Assembly (NCBI GenBank): GCA_934667105.1
Contig: CAKULG010000015.1
Coordinates: 1 to 59,932, forward strand
Direction of reading: 5' to 3'
DNA from: an uncultured Clostridia bacterium
GTDB taxonomy: Bacteria; Bacillota; Clostridia; Christensenellales; Aristaeellaceae
DNA: 59,932 nucleotides
Shown: in pieces, positions 25,819 through 34,073 of the stretch
Layout of the letters: every line of letters starts with the position of its first letter
How positions within the stretch are numbered: position 1 is the stretch's first letter
The notes under the pieces: model-generated
What the model was told of the DNA's origin: nothing
The model's input: the letters and a program-made list of their open reading frames with translations, nothing else
Database searches by the model: none
Made by a program: the position numbers and the translations under genes

Positions 25819-26613
25819 TCAGCATTCCTCCTTTTTCAGCGGCAGCCAGTTCAGCACGCTCTGAATCTTTTGATCCCAATATTCCCAGGCGTGAACGCCG
25901 GGGGATTCTTCATAGGTAAGGTTCAGTCCCAGCGCGCGCATATGATCCCGCAGGCGCGTATTCTGGGCGTAGAGAAAATCCTCCGTGCCGCACCACATAT
26001 AGAACTTTGTCTGCGGGCGCTGCCCGGCGGCGGCGTAATCCGATGCGGCGGCGAACAGATCGTGGAAGGAGCCCTTCACCTGATCCAGCGGGCCGAACAC
26101 TTCCTCCCAGTAGCGCTTGGTTGAAAACTGAACAGTTGTTACTGTTTCCGCAATATCCGCCACGGCAGAAAGGCCTGCGCCGCAGGAAAAGGTTTCCGGC
26201 GCGCGCAGGGCGCATTTCAGCGCGCCGTAGCCGCCCATGGAAAGCCCGGCCACAAAGGTATCCTCTCGCCGGGGGCTGAGCATGGGGAAAAGCGAACGGC
26301 ACAGGGCGGGCAGCTCCCGGCTGACAAACTGCCAGTATTTCTCGCCGTGGGCCATATCCGTGTAATAGCTGAGCCCGGCGGCGGGCATTACCACAGCCAG
26401 TCCCTTTTCCGCCGCGTAGCGCTCGATGCTGGTGCGGCGCAGCCAGATGCTGTGATCGTCGCTCATGCCGTGCAGAAGGTAGAGCGTGGGGCAGCAGGCG
26501 GACGCGCGTCCGTCCATGCCGATCATTCCCTGCGTGTTTTCGGGCAAAATGACATAGAATTCCGTTTCGCCGCCCAGACAGGCGGAGTAGGCGTTCATTT
26601 CCAGCAAGGCCAT
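25819..26613 (-). CDS. esterase (FrmB/esterase D family), tandem paralogue
   Basis: The 264-residue paralogue has LLHGMSDDHSIWLRRTSIER, the nucleophile motif GLSMGGYGALKCAL (about 135), WCGTEDFLYAQN and the His of HAWEYWDQKIQ. The ATG at 26613 is chosen because GAAAGGA precedes it by about 11 bases; the longer frame lacks a ribosome site. Like its partner it has no export signal, so it probably acts on imported esters such as acetylated or feruloylated sugars. The neighbouring sugar isomerase on the other strand supports, but does not prove, a carbohydrate role. Confidence 0.88.
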   Translation of the reverse strand: MALLEMNAYSACLGGETEFYVILPENTQGMIGMDGRASACCPTLYLLHGMSDDHSIWLRRTSIERYAAEKGLAVVMPAAGLSYYTDMAHGEKYWQFVSRELPALCRSLFPMLSPRREDTFVAGLSMGGYGALKCALRAPETFSCGAGLSAVADIAETVTTVQFSTKRYWEEVFGPLDQVKGSFHDLFAAASDYAAAGQRPQTKFYMWCGTEDFLYAQNTRLRDHMRALGLNLTYEESPGVHAWEYWDQKIQSVLNWLPLKKEEC

Positions 26614-26802
26614 AACGATGAACATCCTTTCAAAAAATGATGGAAAACGGCGGGCTGCTCCAGAACGCGCCGAGGCTGAATCGATTATAGCATTCCCTGA
26701 GGCGCGAGGCAAGAAGATTTCGCCCCATGCGCGATTTTGTCACTTACTGGGGATAATTTGGCACGACGCAGGGGTGAAACTGCGCTATGATACAAGCGAT
26801 GA

Positions 26803-26826
26803 AGAAGACGGCCCGCGCCGTCTTTG
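26803..26826 (+). promoter_or_regulatory. leader hairpin before the sugar isomerase gene
   Basis: AAGACGGC-CCGC-GCCGTCTT is a perfect 8-bp stem with a 4-base loop, followed by TGAAAAGG, ending about 5 bases before the ribosome site. It could attenuate or modulate ribosome access; no T run follows. Confidence 0.4.
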
Positions 26827-26846
26827 AAAAGGAAAGGATGATTTAT

Positions 26847-27668
26847 ATGAAGCATGTTCCTGTGGCGTATCAGCTCTATTCCGCCCGCGAGGACGTGGCT
26901 AAGGATATGAACGGCGTGTTCAAGCAGCTTAAGGCGATGGGCTACGACGGTGTGGAATTCGCCGGCTTCTTCGGCCATTCCGCCGAGGAAATCAAAAAAA
27001 TGCTGGAGGACAACGGCCTGGTGGCCATTTCCAGCCATGTGCCCGTTCAAGCCATCCAGGAGGATATGTTCGGCACCATCGCCTTCCATCAGAAGATCGG
27101 CTGCCGCTATATCGCCATCCCCTATCTGGACGACGCGCACCGCCCCGGCACCCCCGGCTTCGCCGATATGCTGCGCCTGATTCAGCGCTTCGGCCGCCTG
27201 TGCAAGGAAGCGGGCATTCAGCTGCTCTATCATAACCACGATTTCGAGTTCGTGCAGCTTTCCGGCATGTACGGCCTGGATTTCCTTTATGCCGCCACCT
27301 GCCCCTGCGTGCTCAAGACCGAGCTGGACGTTTGCTGGGTAAAATACGCCGGGGAAGATCCCGCGGCGTATCTGCGCAAGTATGCGGGCCGCGCGCCCGT
27401 TGTGCATCTGAAGGATTATGTGGGCCACAAGGGCGAAGGCACCCCCTACGGCCTCATCGGCCAGAGCAAGCAGGCGGACGCCGTCGCCTTTGAGTTCCGT
27501 CCCTTCGGCCATGGCTGCCAGGACGCGAAGGCGGTTGTGGAAGCGGGCATCGAGGCGGGGGCCGAATGGTTCGTTATCGAGCAGGACCAGTGGTATAACC
27601 GCACCCCCATGGAAGCGGCGAAGATGAGCATCGACACGCTCTACGGCCTGGGCCTGAAAACCAAATAA
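26847..27668 (+). CDS. sugar phosphate isomerase/epimerase (xylose isomerase-like TIM barrel)
   Basis: The 273-residue protein belongs to the IolE/AP-endonuclease-2 fold group. It begins VPVAYQLYSAREDVAKDM, then GYDGVEFAGFFGHS. Metal-binding residues are visible in LLYHNHDFEF (His/Asp), TELDVCWVKYAG (Glu-x-Asp) and VVHLKDYVG (His-x-Lys-Asp), with the last Glu in FVIEQDQW. It likely isomerises or epimerises a sugar or keto-sugar. GAAAGG 9 bases before the ATG at 26847 sets the start; ATGs at 26787 and 26838 are in frame but poorly placed. It stands alone before a convergent repeat. Confidence 0.88.
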   Translation: MKHVPVAYQLYSAREDVAKDMNGVFKQLKAMGYDGVEFAGFFGHSAEEIKKMLEDNGLVAISSHVPVQAIQEDMFGTIAFHQKIGCRYIAIPYLDDAHRPGTPGFADMLRLIQRFGRLCKEAGIQLLYHNHDFEFVQLSGMYGLDFLYAATCPCVLKTELDVCWVKYAGEDPAAYLRKYAGRAPVVHLKDYVGHKGEGTPYGLIGQSKQADAVAFEFRPFGHGCQDAKAVVEAGIEAGAEWFVIEQDQWYNRTPMEAAKMSIDTLYGLGLKTK

Positions 27669-27692
27669 ACGGAACGCTGGATATAAAGCATT

Positions 27693-27740
27693 GCGGGGGA
27701 ACCATTCCCAGAGTGGTTCCCCCGCGATATTTTGTATTTG
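27693..27740. repeat. convergent-gap palindromic repeat, compact copy
   Basis: A perfect 12-bp stem, GCGGGGGAACCA (27693-27704) with TGGTTCCCCCGC (27714-27725), has a 9-base loop and is followed by GATATTTTG. It occupies the short gap between the isomerase gene and the convergent XRE gene and is a plausible bidirectional terminator. No flank is present in this copy. Confidence 0.85.
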
Positions 27741-27747
27741 CGGCGCT

Positions 27748-28071
27748 TTACAGCGTGTCGCCCGGCTGCATGCCGCTGTAATCCAATTCCGCCACCTTTT
27801 CCCGCAGATAGCGCCGAAGCAGGCGCAGCTCCTCAGGAGAGCGCTGGGCGTAAGCGGCGGTGACGCTTTCGGCCAGCAGATAATCCGTGCCCACATCCAG
27901 CACATTGGCGATAGCCACCAGCGTATCGATGCTGGGAATGCGCTTTCCACGCTCGATATTGCCATAGAAGGACATGGAAATCTGCACTGCCTTCGCCATT
28001 TCCTCCTGAGACATTTTCTTTTCCCGCCGTTTCAGCTTCATCCGCCTGCCCATCGCCGCATAATCCACCAT
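27748..28071 (-). CDS. small XRE-family transcriptional regulator
   Basis: The 107-residue protein has an N-terminal helix-turn-helix (about residues 8-65): KMSQEEMAKAVQISMSFYGN, then IERGKRIPSIDTLVAIANVL, followed by a short helical tail (70-105) that could multimerise. Size and plan resemble SinR and other small Firmicute repressors, without specific identity. GGAGGGGG precedes the ATG. A consensus Spo0A box lies inside its predicted promoter spacer, suggesting repression by phosphorylated Spo0A and a role as a transition-state repressor. Confidence 0.85.
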   Translation of the reverse strand: MVDYAAMGRRMKLKRREKKMSQEEMAKAVQISMSFYGNIERGKRIPSIDTLVAIANVLDVGTDYLLAESVTAAYAQRSPEELRLLRRYLREKVAELDYSGMQPGDTL

Positions 28072-28106
28072 ACCGACGGCCCCCTCCGCAATTCATTCTA
28101 TGACGA

Positions 28107-28135
28107 ATTATAGCGTAAATTGTCGAAAATGTAAA
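28107..28135 (-). promoter_or_regulatory. XRE gene promoter with an embedded Spo0A box
   Basis: On the reverse strand TTTACA (28130-28135) and TATAAT (28107-28112) are 17 bases apart. Between them, on the forward strand, lies TGTCGAA (28121-28127), the exact Spo0A-box consensus. A repressor bound there would occlude RNA polymerase. The motif is 7 bases and occurs by chance elsewhere, so the placement rather than the match is the evidence. Confidence 0.55.
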
Positions 28136-28231
28136 GAATAATGGGATAAAATCCCAAATTAGCAAACGCAGGCGCAAATCGGCGGCGCATAATGGCAAGA
28201 AATGAGGCGAAAAAACTTTTTTAAAAATGGC

Positions 28232-28260
28232 TATACAAGCGTGGGAACCTGTGGTATAAT
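28232..28260 (+). promoter_or_regulatory. promoter of the zinc-ribbon protein gene, with long leader
   Basis: TATACA (28232-28237) and a perfect TATAAT (28255-28260) are spaced by 17 bases. Transcription from here would leave a leader of about 130 bases before the ATG at 28400. It contains a small hairpin (CATCGTC-AATC-GACGGATG, about 28311-28329), but no riboswitch class was recognised. Confidence 0.6.
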
Positions 28261-28399
28261 AAAAGCATAGACCAAGCCAAAGGGATTTCAGGTGTTCCTC
28301 CCGGTTTTGTTCATCGTCAATCGACGGATGCGTAGAGCCCATTGGAAACTACCGGAACGTATCACTCGGTTTGGCGAAAAAAACAGGAGGGTATTTACC

Positions 28400-28684
28400 A
28401 TGTATCAGGACAAAACGCTCACTTGCCGTGAATGCGGCCAGGAATTCACCTTCACCGCTTCCGAACAGGCTTTCTATGCCGAAAAGGGCTTCCAGAACGA
28501 GCCCGGCCGCTGCCCCGCTTGCCGCGCCGCCCGTCGTGCCAACGGCGGCAACCGTGGCGAACGCCAGATGTATGAAGTGATCTGCGACGGCTGCGGCTGC
28601 ACCACCCAGGTGCCCTTCCAGCCCCGTGGCGATCGGCCCGTGTATTGCCGCGATTGCTTCGCCAAGAACCGCCCTCAGTATTAA
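28400..28684 (+). CDS. double zinc-ribbon protein
   Basis: The 94-residue protein has two four-cysteine zinc ribbons: C-x2-C in LTCRECGQEF with CPAC downstream (residues 9-45), and CDGCGC with CRDCF (60-88). The text YQDKTLTCRECGQEF...FYAEKGF...PGRCPACR is a widespread small family in Clostridia and Chloroflexi without a known function; nucleic-acid or ribosome binding is likely from the fold and the basic linker. AGGAGG lies 9 bases before the ATG. A strong promoter, long leader and strong terminator suggest high expression as a single gene. Confidence 0.85.
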   Translation: MYQDKTLTCRECGQEFTFTASEQAFYAEKGFQNEPGRCPACRAARRANGGNRGERQMYEVICDGCGCTTQVPFQPRGDRPVYCRDCFAKNRPQY

Positions 28685-28697
28685 TCTAGGCGATTCC

Positions 28698-28731
28698 AGC
28701 GCCGGTATGCTTCATACCGGTGCTTTTTTTG
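28698..28731 (+). terminator. terminator of the zinc-ribbon gene
   Basis: An 11-12 bp stem (AGCGCCGGTATG with CATACCGGTGCT) with a 3-base loop is followed by seven T. A second T-rich hairpin (AGCCTTTTTCT/AGAAAAAGGCT, about 28798-28829) follows. Confidence 0.92.
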
Positions 28732-28806
28732 CGGCTGAAAACAGCCGCGAACGTAAGCGGCCCTTCCGAATGAATATTGCTTTTTGCTCGGCAGAACAGC
28801 CTTTTT

Positions 28807-29107
28807 CTTTGTTGCAGAGAAAAAGGCTTTTTTTCTTGCCTCTTTCTGCACGGTTTTCTTTCTTGAAGGAGGCGCAATAGAAAAATGCCCTGGGGAGCAT
28901 CTCCTCTTTGCTGGCGGAGAAGTTAGTTGCTCTTCTACTTTTCCCTTCTTTCCGATCGGCTTTCTTGGAGGATGTGAGGAAGCTTTTTCCCATGCCCTCT
29001 TTGCTGGCGGAGAAGCAAGCTGTTTTTCAATTTTTCTTTCTGTTCCAACCGGCTTTCTTGAGGGGCGCGGGGGAGTCTTCTTTGGCCTCCAAAGAAGGTT
29101 CCCCCGC
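28807..29107. repeat. three tandem flank units plus one palindromic core
   Basis: Between the zinc-ribbon gene and the convergent ferritin-like gene, a unit running from CTTTG(C/T)TGGCGGAGAAG to CGGCTTTCTTG occurs at about 28906-28967 and 28999-29060, with a more diverged copy at 28807-28865, spaced 93-99 bases. The last unit leads directly into the core GCGGGGGAGTCTTCTTTG...CAAAGAAGGTTCCCCCGC (29067-29107). The flank appears to have been amplified separately from the core. No ORF is conserved across the units. Confidence 0.75.
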
Positions 29108-29133
29108 AATTTCCTATTTCCTTATTTTTAACT

Positions 29134-30330
29134 TCAACGGCCGATTTGCAGGCTGTCCTGGCTTCGATTGCGAAGCGCCTCCAGGGGGTGCGGCGCGATT
29201 TCATAACGGTAATCGCTGCCCGTGGCCGCAATCAGGCGGGATACCACCGCGTGGGAGGGCGCCTCCTCCGGCGGAACGCAGACGCGCTGCTGATAGCGGA
29301 AAAAATCCGCGCCTGGGGGCAATTGCCCCACGGGCACATAGCCGTCCCGCCGGGCGGTCACGCCTGCGGCCTGCAGAATCTCCCGCACATAGCCCTTGCA
29401 GGGGGCCAGGCGCAAGGGCGCGGGGAAGGGAGGCAAATCAACGGGCCTGCCTGCGGCCCGAAGCATGTTCTCCGCTTTGCGAATGTGGGAAAGCTCCCGC
29501 GCTTCTTCCTCTAGCCAGAGCTGCCGCAAGACGGGAATTTTCTCATCCTGCGCGCAGGAATCGTAGAGATACCCCTCCGCGTATTGGCACAGCAAAAGCC
29601 GGTCAAGGGGCTCCTTGGGCGGCAGCAGGGAGGCGAACAGCGTCGCGTGCTGTTCCGCCAGCTGCGCGCATTCCAAATACAGCCCGCGCGCCAGCGCGTC
29701 CTGGGCCTGTCCGGCGGCGAAAAGAAGAAAAGCCTTTTTTGCTTCCGTTAGGGCGCATAGGAACAGCGGCGCCATTTCCTCCAACGGCCCGGCAGGGACG
29801 AGGGGGGACTGCACGCAGTCAAAGGGGTGCCGGTGACAGGCGATCATCGGCCTGCCCGGCATGATTTCGGCATAACCCTGCAAAAGCCTTTCCGCCCCGC
29901 GTTTTTCCGTCAGCATCATCAGATTGCCCAGCCGGTACATTTCATCCAAAAATTCCGGCAGCACAAAATGCAGTGCCTGGCGCAGCGGGCACTCGCCCAT
30001 GCGCTGAGCCAGCGTTGCGCACAAATCGGTGGAAAGCAGGGCGTAGAGCAGCGCCCGGCCGCAGGGAGAATCCGTCTCCGGCACAAAGGGCGGCGCTTGC
30101 TGCTGGGCGTCTACCCGGCAAAGCAGCGCCGTCTCCCGCCGTTGCTCCGGATCGGATAAGAGCGCGATCAGGGCATGAGAGAGCCCGACGGAATAGCGCT
30201 CCATTCCGGAAAGCAGCAGCGCCCGGGCGGCGGCGTAGGGGCCCGCGTCCGCGAGGGACAGGCGATCGCTTAGTCGGGAAAGCGGCCGCAGCCCTTGCTC
30301 CAGGGAAATTGGTTCCATGGCGTGTTGCAT
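29134..30330 (-). CDS. ferritin-like (four-helix) protein of unknown function
   Basis: The 398-residue protein is mostly helical. Segments resemble a ferritin-like diiron family of Clostridia: FLDEMYRLGNLMML, GRPMIACHRHPFD, LYLECAQLAEQHATLFASLL (E-x6-E-x2-H pattern), LLLCQYAEGYLYDS and LWLEEEARELSHIRKAENML (a second E-x2-H). One expected ligand position before Y-x-E is Cys rather than His, so metal binding may be altered. Start at the ATG at 30330, with GGAGG 9 bases upstream. It follows spo0A on the same strand after 45 bases and may share its transcript. Function unknown. Confidence 0.5.
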   Translation of the reverse strand: MQHAMEPISLEQGLRPLSRLSDRLSLADAGPYAAARALLLSGMERYSVGLSHALIALLSDPEQRRETALLCRVDAQQQAPPFVPETDSPCGRALLYALLSTDLCATLAQRMGECPLRQALHFVLPEFLDEMYRLGNLMMLTEKRGAERLLQGYAEIMPGRPMIACHRHPFDCVQSPLVPAGPLEEMAPLFLCALTEAKKAFLLFAAGQAQDALARGLYLECAQLAEQHATLFASLLPPKEPLDRLLLCQYAEGYLYDSCAQDEKIPVLRQLWLEEEARELSHIRKAENMLRAAGRPVDLPPFPAPLRLAPCKGYVREILQAAGVTARRDGYVPVGQLPPGADFFRYQQRVCVPPEEAPSHAVVSRLIAATGSDYRYEIAPHPLEALRNRSQDSLQIGR

Positions 30331-30375
30331 GCTTGCAATCCTCCTTCCCTGCATTTTTCCCGGGGAAGGAAGACT

Positions 30376-31152
30376 TTATGCCGAAACGGAATGCTCGCTG
30401 GAAAGCTTATCCGCCAGCAAGGCGATGAATTCGCCGTTGGTGGGCTTTTCCTCCGGCAGCGCAATGCGGCAGCCGAAGGCCTTGTTCAGCATATCGATGC
30501 GTCCGCGGCTCCAGGCCACCTCGATGGCATGGCGAATGGCGCGCTCCACCTTGCTGGAACTGGTGGCGAATTTGCGGGCGATGGCGGGATAAAGCTCCTT
30601 GGTGATGCCGCTGATCATGGAGGGATTTTCGATCACCGTTTTCACGGCCTCCCGCAGGAATTGATAGCCCTTGATATGGGCGGGAATGCCGATGGTGAGA
30701 AACAGATTGGAGAGCTTGTCATCCAGCGAAAAGCCGGGCGTGTTCACGGCGTGGAATTCCGGGGCGGCGGCGGGCGCTTTGCGCACCGCATCGCGAATAC
30801 GATCCGCCAGCGCGTGCAGATCAACGGGCTTAATCATGTAATAGGTTACGCCCAGTTCCACGGCCCGGCGAATAAAATCGTCGCGGCCCAGGGCGGTGAC
30901 GGCGATGACCTGAGGCCGCTGCTCCGCGCTCATCTGCTGGAGACGGGCCATCACGCCGAAGCCGTCCAGAACAGGCATAATCATATCCAAAAGAAGCACG
31001 TCGGGCCGTGCATCCGGAATCATTTTCATTGCGTCCGCGCCGTTTGCGGCCTCGCCGACAACGCTGATCTCTGGCTGCTTTTGCAGGAAATCAGCCAGGC
31101 TCGTGCGTATATCCTCGTTGTCGTCAACAATCATTACGCGAATGTTTGCCAT
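30376..31152 (-). CDS. spo0A: sporulation response regulator Spo0A
   Basis: The 258-residue master regulator has a receiver domain (1-120) with the acidic pocket in MIVDDNED, the phospho-acceptor Asp in VLLLDMIMP (about 56) and the conserved Lys in YMIKPVD (about 108). The C-terminal Spo0A DNA-binding domain (about 150-258) includes IGIPAHIKGYQFLREAV and the recognition region VERAIRHAIEVAWSRGR. Phosphorylated Spo0A binds TGTCGAA boxes to start sporulation. GAGGGGAG precedes the ATG. The usual neighbour spoIVB is not here. Confidence 0.97.
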   Translation of the reverse strand: MANIRVMIVDDNEDIRTSLADFLQKQPEISVVGEAANGADAMKMIPDARPDVLLLDMIMPVLDGFGVMARLQQMSAEQRPQVIAVTALGRDDFIRRAVELGVTYYMIKPVDLHALADRIRDAVRKAPAAAPEFHAVNTPGFSLDDKLSNLFLTIGIPAHIKGYQFLREAVKTVIENPSMISGITKELYPAIARKFATSSSKVERAIRHAIEVAWSRGRIDMLNKAFGCRIALPEEKPTNGEFIALLADKLSSEHSVSA

Positions 31153-31248
31153 TTTAACAAGACTCCCCTCAAAACATTTAGTTTTCTTGAAGGCGCGTTT
31201 TTCTTCTATTCGCTTCCTTTTTGCGCCTTCAATGTTAGATCATTACCA

Positions 31249-31276
31249 ATTATATAAAATTTGAACGGAATGGCAA
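31249..31276 (-). promoter_or_regulatory. spo0A promoter
   Basis: Reverse-strand TTGCCA (31271-31276) and TATAAT (31249-31254) are 16 bases apart, giving a leader of about 90 bases. A separate sigma-H promoter, known for Bacillus spo0A, was not recognised. Confidence 0.55.
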
Positions 31277-31321
31277 TGGAATGTGTCCTATAAGCATGAT
31301 TTCCTCCAATTCTTTCTTTTC

Positions 31322-31338
31322 TTCGACATCGTTCGACA
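31322..31338 (-). promoter_or_regulatory. two tandem Spo0A boxes upstream of spo0A
   Basis: TTCGACA occurs at 31322-31328 and 31332-31338, i.e. two exact TGTCGAA boxes on the reverse strand, 10 bases (one helical turn) apart. They lie about 70 bases upstream of the predicted spo0A -10 box and could mediate autoregulation or control of the divergent gene at 31574. Confidence 0.7.
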
Positions 31339-31573
31339 GAATAATCGGCACATTACGAACAATTAACAGGAAGAAATGGAAATAAATCGGGAACAGATGT
31401 TCTTACAATGCAACCATTGATGGATAAATTGGTATTTGATCTAATATGAAATATTAGGCGCGCATCAGAAAACGGCGCATACACTGAAAGCGAGGCCTTC
31501 AAATGGCGGCGCAGCGCGCCGCGGAGGGCTTGGAGAATGCTTCCCGTCAAACGGAAGGATAAGGAGTGTCGCT

Positions 31574-32518
31574 ATGACGGTTCTATCACGCACCGCGTGT
31601 CAAACATCCATCGATTATCGAGATTTTCCTTCGACTATGCTTCATTTCGTGATTACGCTGGATCAGGACGCTTCGATTTTGCAGCCTGAAACCGGCGCGC
31701 TTCAGCGCTTTTGCTATCGTATTACGGGGGAGGGACTGTCGGGCGGCGTTTATCCCGATCTGCAATATATTCTGCTTGGCGTGGCCGCGGGCATAACCCG
31801 CAGCGATATCAGCGAGCTTACGGTGACGGTGAACCAGGTGATTCAGCGAGTGACCTGGGGCGTGAATGCGCAGCTGATTACCGCCGCCGCCCCCGACGCG
31901 GGCACGGGGTGCACGGGACTGAAGCTGTTGTTCCCGCTTTCGGCGGTGGCCTCTGAAATGACGGTGTGCCTGACGCTTGCGCGCCCCTTTGGCGTGGGGC
32001 CTATGCCGGTGTGCCTGTATGGCGGAGGCGAAGCGGCCACGGGGCTGAGCATCTGCGGGCCCGCGCTGGAAAACGGGGCCTCCTGCCCAGCGGTGGCATA
32101 TCAGGAGGTGGATGTGTGCGTTCCCGTCACCGTCACCCCCTACGCTACGGTGGGGGATGTGCGCGTGCGCTGCTGCGGCGCGCCCACGGTGAGCGCCGGG
32201 GCGGCAAGCTGCGCCGGGACAGAGGGCGGAACCTGCTCCTTTACCGTTTCCCAGCGGGTTTGCGTGGCAGTGCCCGTTGCCTTTGGGGCCCGGGCACAGA
32301 CGGGCGCTTACCGGGTTAACTGCGGCGAAACGGGAAGCGGAAGCTGCCCGTCCTGCGAGGATACGCCCTCCCTGACGGAGGAAAGCCCGCCCTGCGGCTG
32401 CCAGGCCGCCATTCGCGCCCTTTCCGCGCTGCCCGTGGCGGCGGAAACGCTTTCGGTGGAGAAGCCGGGGCAGCCTATTCTCCGGCGCGGCGCTTGCCCC
32501 GGCCTGCGCTTTGGGTGA
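31574..32518 (+). CDS. cysteine-rich protein, possible spore-surface component
   Basis: The 314-residue protein has 19 cysteines and no signal peptide. The N-terminal half (1-130) is strand-rich. Then two related units occur: VCVPVTVTPYATVGDVRVRC (about residue 179) and FTVSQRVCVAVPVAFGA followed by YRVNCG (about 222). The F-T-x-S-Q-x-x-C-V-x-V-P-V-x-F-G unit is typical of clostridial spore coat or exosporium-like hypothetical proteins, as I remember them. CATACACT at 31478-31485 fits a sigma-E -10 box but lacks a well-spaced -35. It is divergent from spo0A. The spore role is inference. AAGGAG lies 7 bases before the ATG. Confidence 0.5.
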   Translation: MTVLSRTACQTSIDYRDFPSTMLHFVITLDQDASILQPETGALQRFCYRITGEGLSGGVYPDLQYILLGVAAGITRSDISELTVTVNQVIQRVTWGVNAQLITAAAPDAGTGCTGLKLLFPLSAVASEMTVCLTLARPFGVGPMPVCLYGGGEAATGLSICGPALENGASCPAVAYQEVDVCVPVTVTPYATVGDVRVRCCGAPTVSAGAASCAGTEGGTCSFTVSQRVCVAVPVAFGARAQTGAYRVNCGETGSGSCPSCEDTPSLTEESPPCGCQAAIRALSALPVAAETLSVEKPGQPILRRGACPGLRFG

Positions 32519-32551
32519 AAACGCGCAATGAAAAAAAAGGAGGTAATGCAT

Positions 32552-32863
32552 ATGAAAAAAGAAACGCAGGAAAGCTCGCCCTTCGCGGCGCTGACTTATC
32601 AAGAACAGCAGGATCGCTGGTTGGAATGGCGATCACGGCAATTGGATTTTCGCCCCGCGCCCACGGAGGAAACGCCCCCGCCCAGTCCGCCGCGCTCTCC
32701 GCTGGAGCGGCCCGCGCCCCCAACCCTGCAATTGCCCTATTTCCGTCAGGTTGCCCCCACCCGGCATATGGAGCTGGACCGGGTGCTCTCCCGCCACGCC
32801 CAGGCGTCCAAGCGCACCGGCGCGTTTCAGACCGCGTCCCCCGGCCCTGACAAGCAGGAATGA
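32552..32863 (+). CDS. small proline-rich hypothetical protein
   Basis: Not recognised. The 103-residue soluble product has a polar start (KKETQESSPFAALTYQEQQD), a proline-rich middle (PAPTEETPPPSPPRSPLERP) and a basic His-containing end. It is probably intrinsically disordered. GGAGG sits 8 bases before the ATG at 32552. It follows the cysteine-rich gene by 33 bases and is closed by a terminator, so the two likely form one transcript and may serve the same structure. Confidence 0.6.
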   Translation: MKKETQESSPFAALTYQEQQDRWLEWRSRQLDFRPAPTEETPPPSPPRSPLERPAPPTLQLPYFRQVAPTRHMELDRVLSRHAQASKRTGAFQTASPGPDKQE

Positions 32864-32869
32864 TACATC

Positions 32870-32912
32870 GCGCGCCCTGCCGAAGGCGCTCTCTCCGGTG
32901 GGGCGCGCTTTT
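32870..32912 (+). terminator. terminator after the proline-rich gene
   Basis: GCGCGCCC (32870-32877) pairs with GGGCGCGC (32901-32908), with an internal CCG/CGG pairing, followed by TTTT. Confidence 0.75.
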
Positions 32913-32989
32913 GCGTGCACGCCGTATTTTTACCATTTTTTTGCCGCGGCGCGTCACAATCCGTTCATCCTTTTTTCATAACGCGCCGC

Positions 32990-33127
32990 TATACTATAAG
33001 CCATAGAGAGGCATTCCTGTCCCGCCCTGTAGATCGCTGAAAAGGCGCGGCCGAGGGGCGGGACAGACAATTTTGGCCCCTTTCGCGCATTGTTCCGCAA
33101 AGCGCGCGGCAAACGAACGCTTTTTTA
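32990..33127 (+). other. structured non-coding stretch upstream of rpsB
   Basis: This gap holds a possible TATACT -10 box (32990-32995) and then a long hairpin: CTGTCCCGCCC (about 33017-33027) pairs with GGGCGGGACAG (about 33056-33066). Another GC-rich folded part ends in a run of T (33121-33126). It could be a small RNA with its own terminator, since the rpsB promoter lies downstream of it at 33160. No known RNA family was recognised. Confidence 0.35.
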
Positions 33128-33159
33128 TAGAAAATAGAGCGAAAAACGGGCGCGGGGGC

Positions 33160-33188
33160 TTGCCAAGCGCCTTTTCCTATGCTATAAT
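33160..33188 (+). promoter_or_regulatory. rpsB-tsf promoter
   Basis: TTGCCA (33160-33165) and TATAAT (33183-33188) are 17 bases apart, giving a leader of about 95 bases before the rpsB ATG. Confidence 0.75.
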
Positions 33189-33289
33189 TTCCAGGATAAC
33201 GCACGCGCGCTGATCTGCCCCTTGTGCCGAAAACATCGGTGGCGGGCAGAGGTGACGCTCGCGGAGGAAAAAACAAGGAGGAATTACCC

Positions 33290-34027
<738 letters not shown>

Positions 34028-34073
34028 GGCGTTTTCTCGCTCTTATCTGAACGAATAAAGGAGGATTTTCCCC

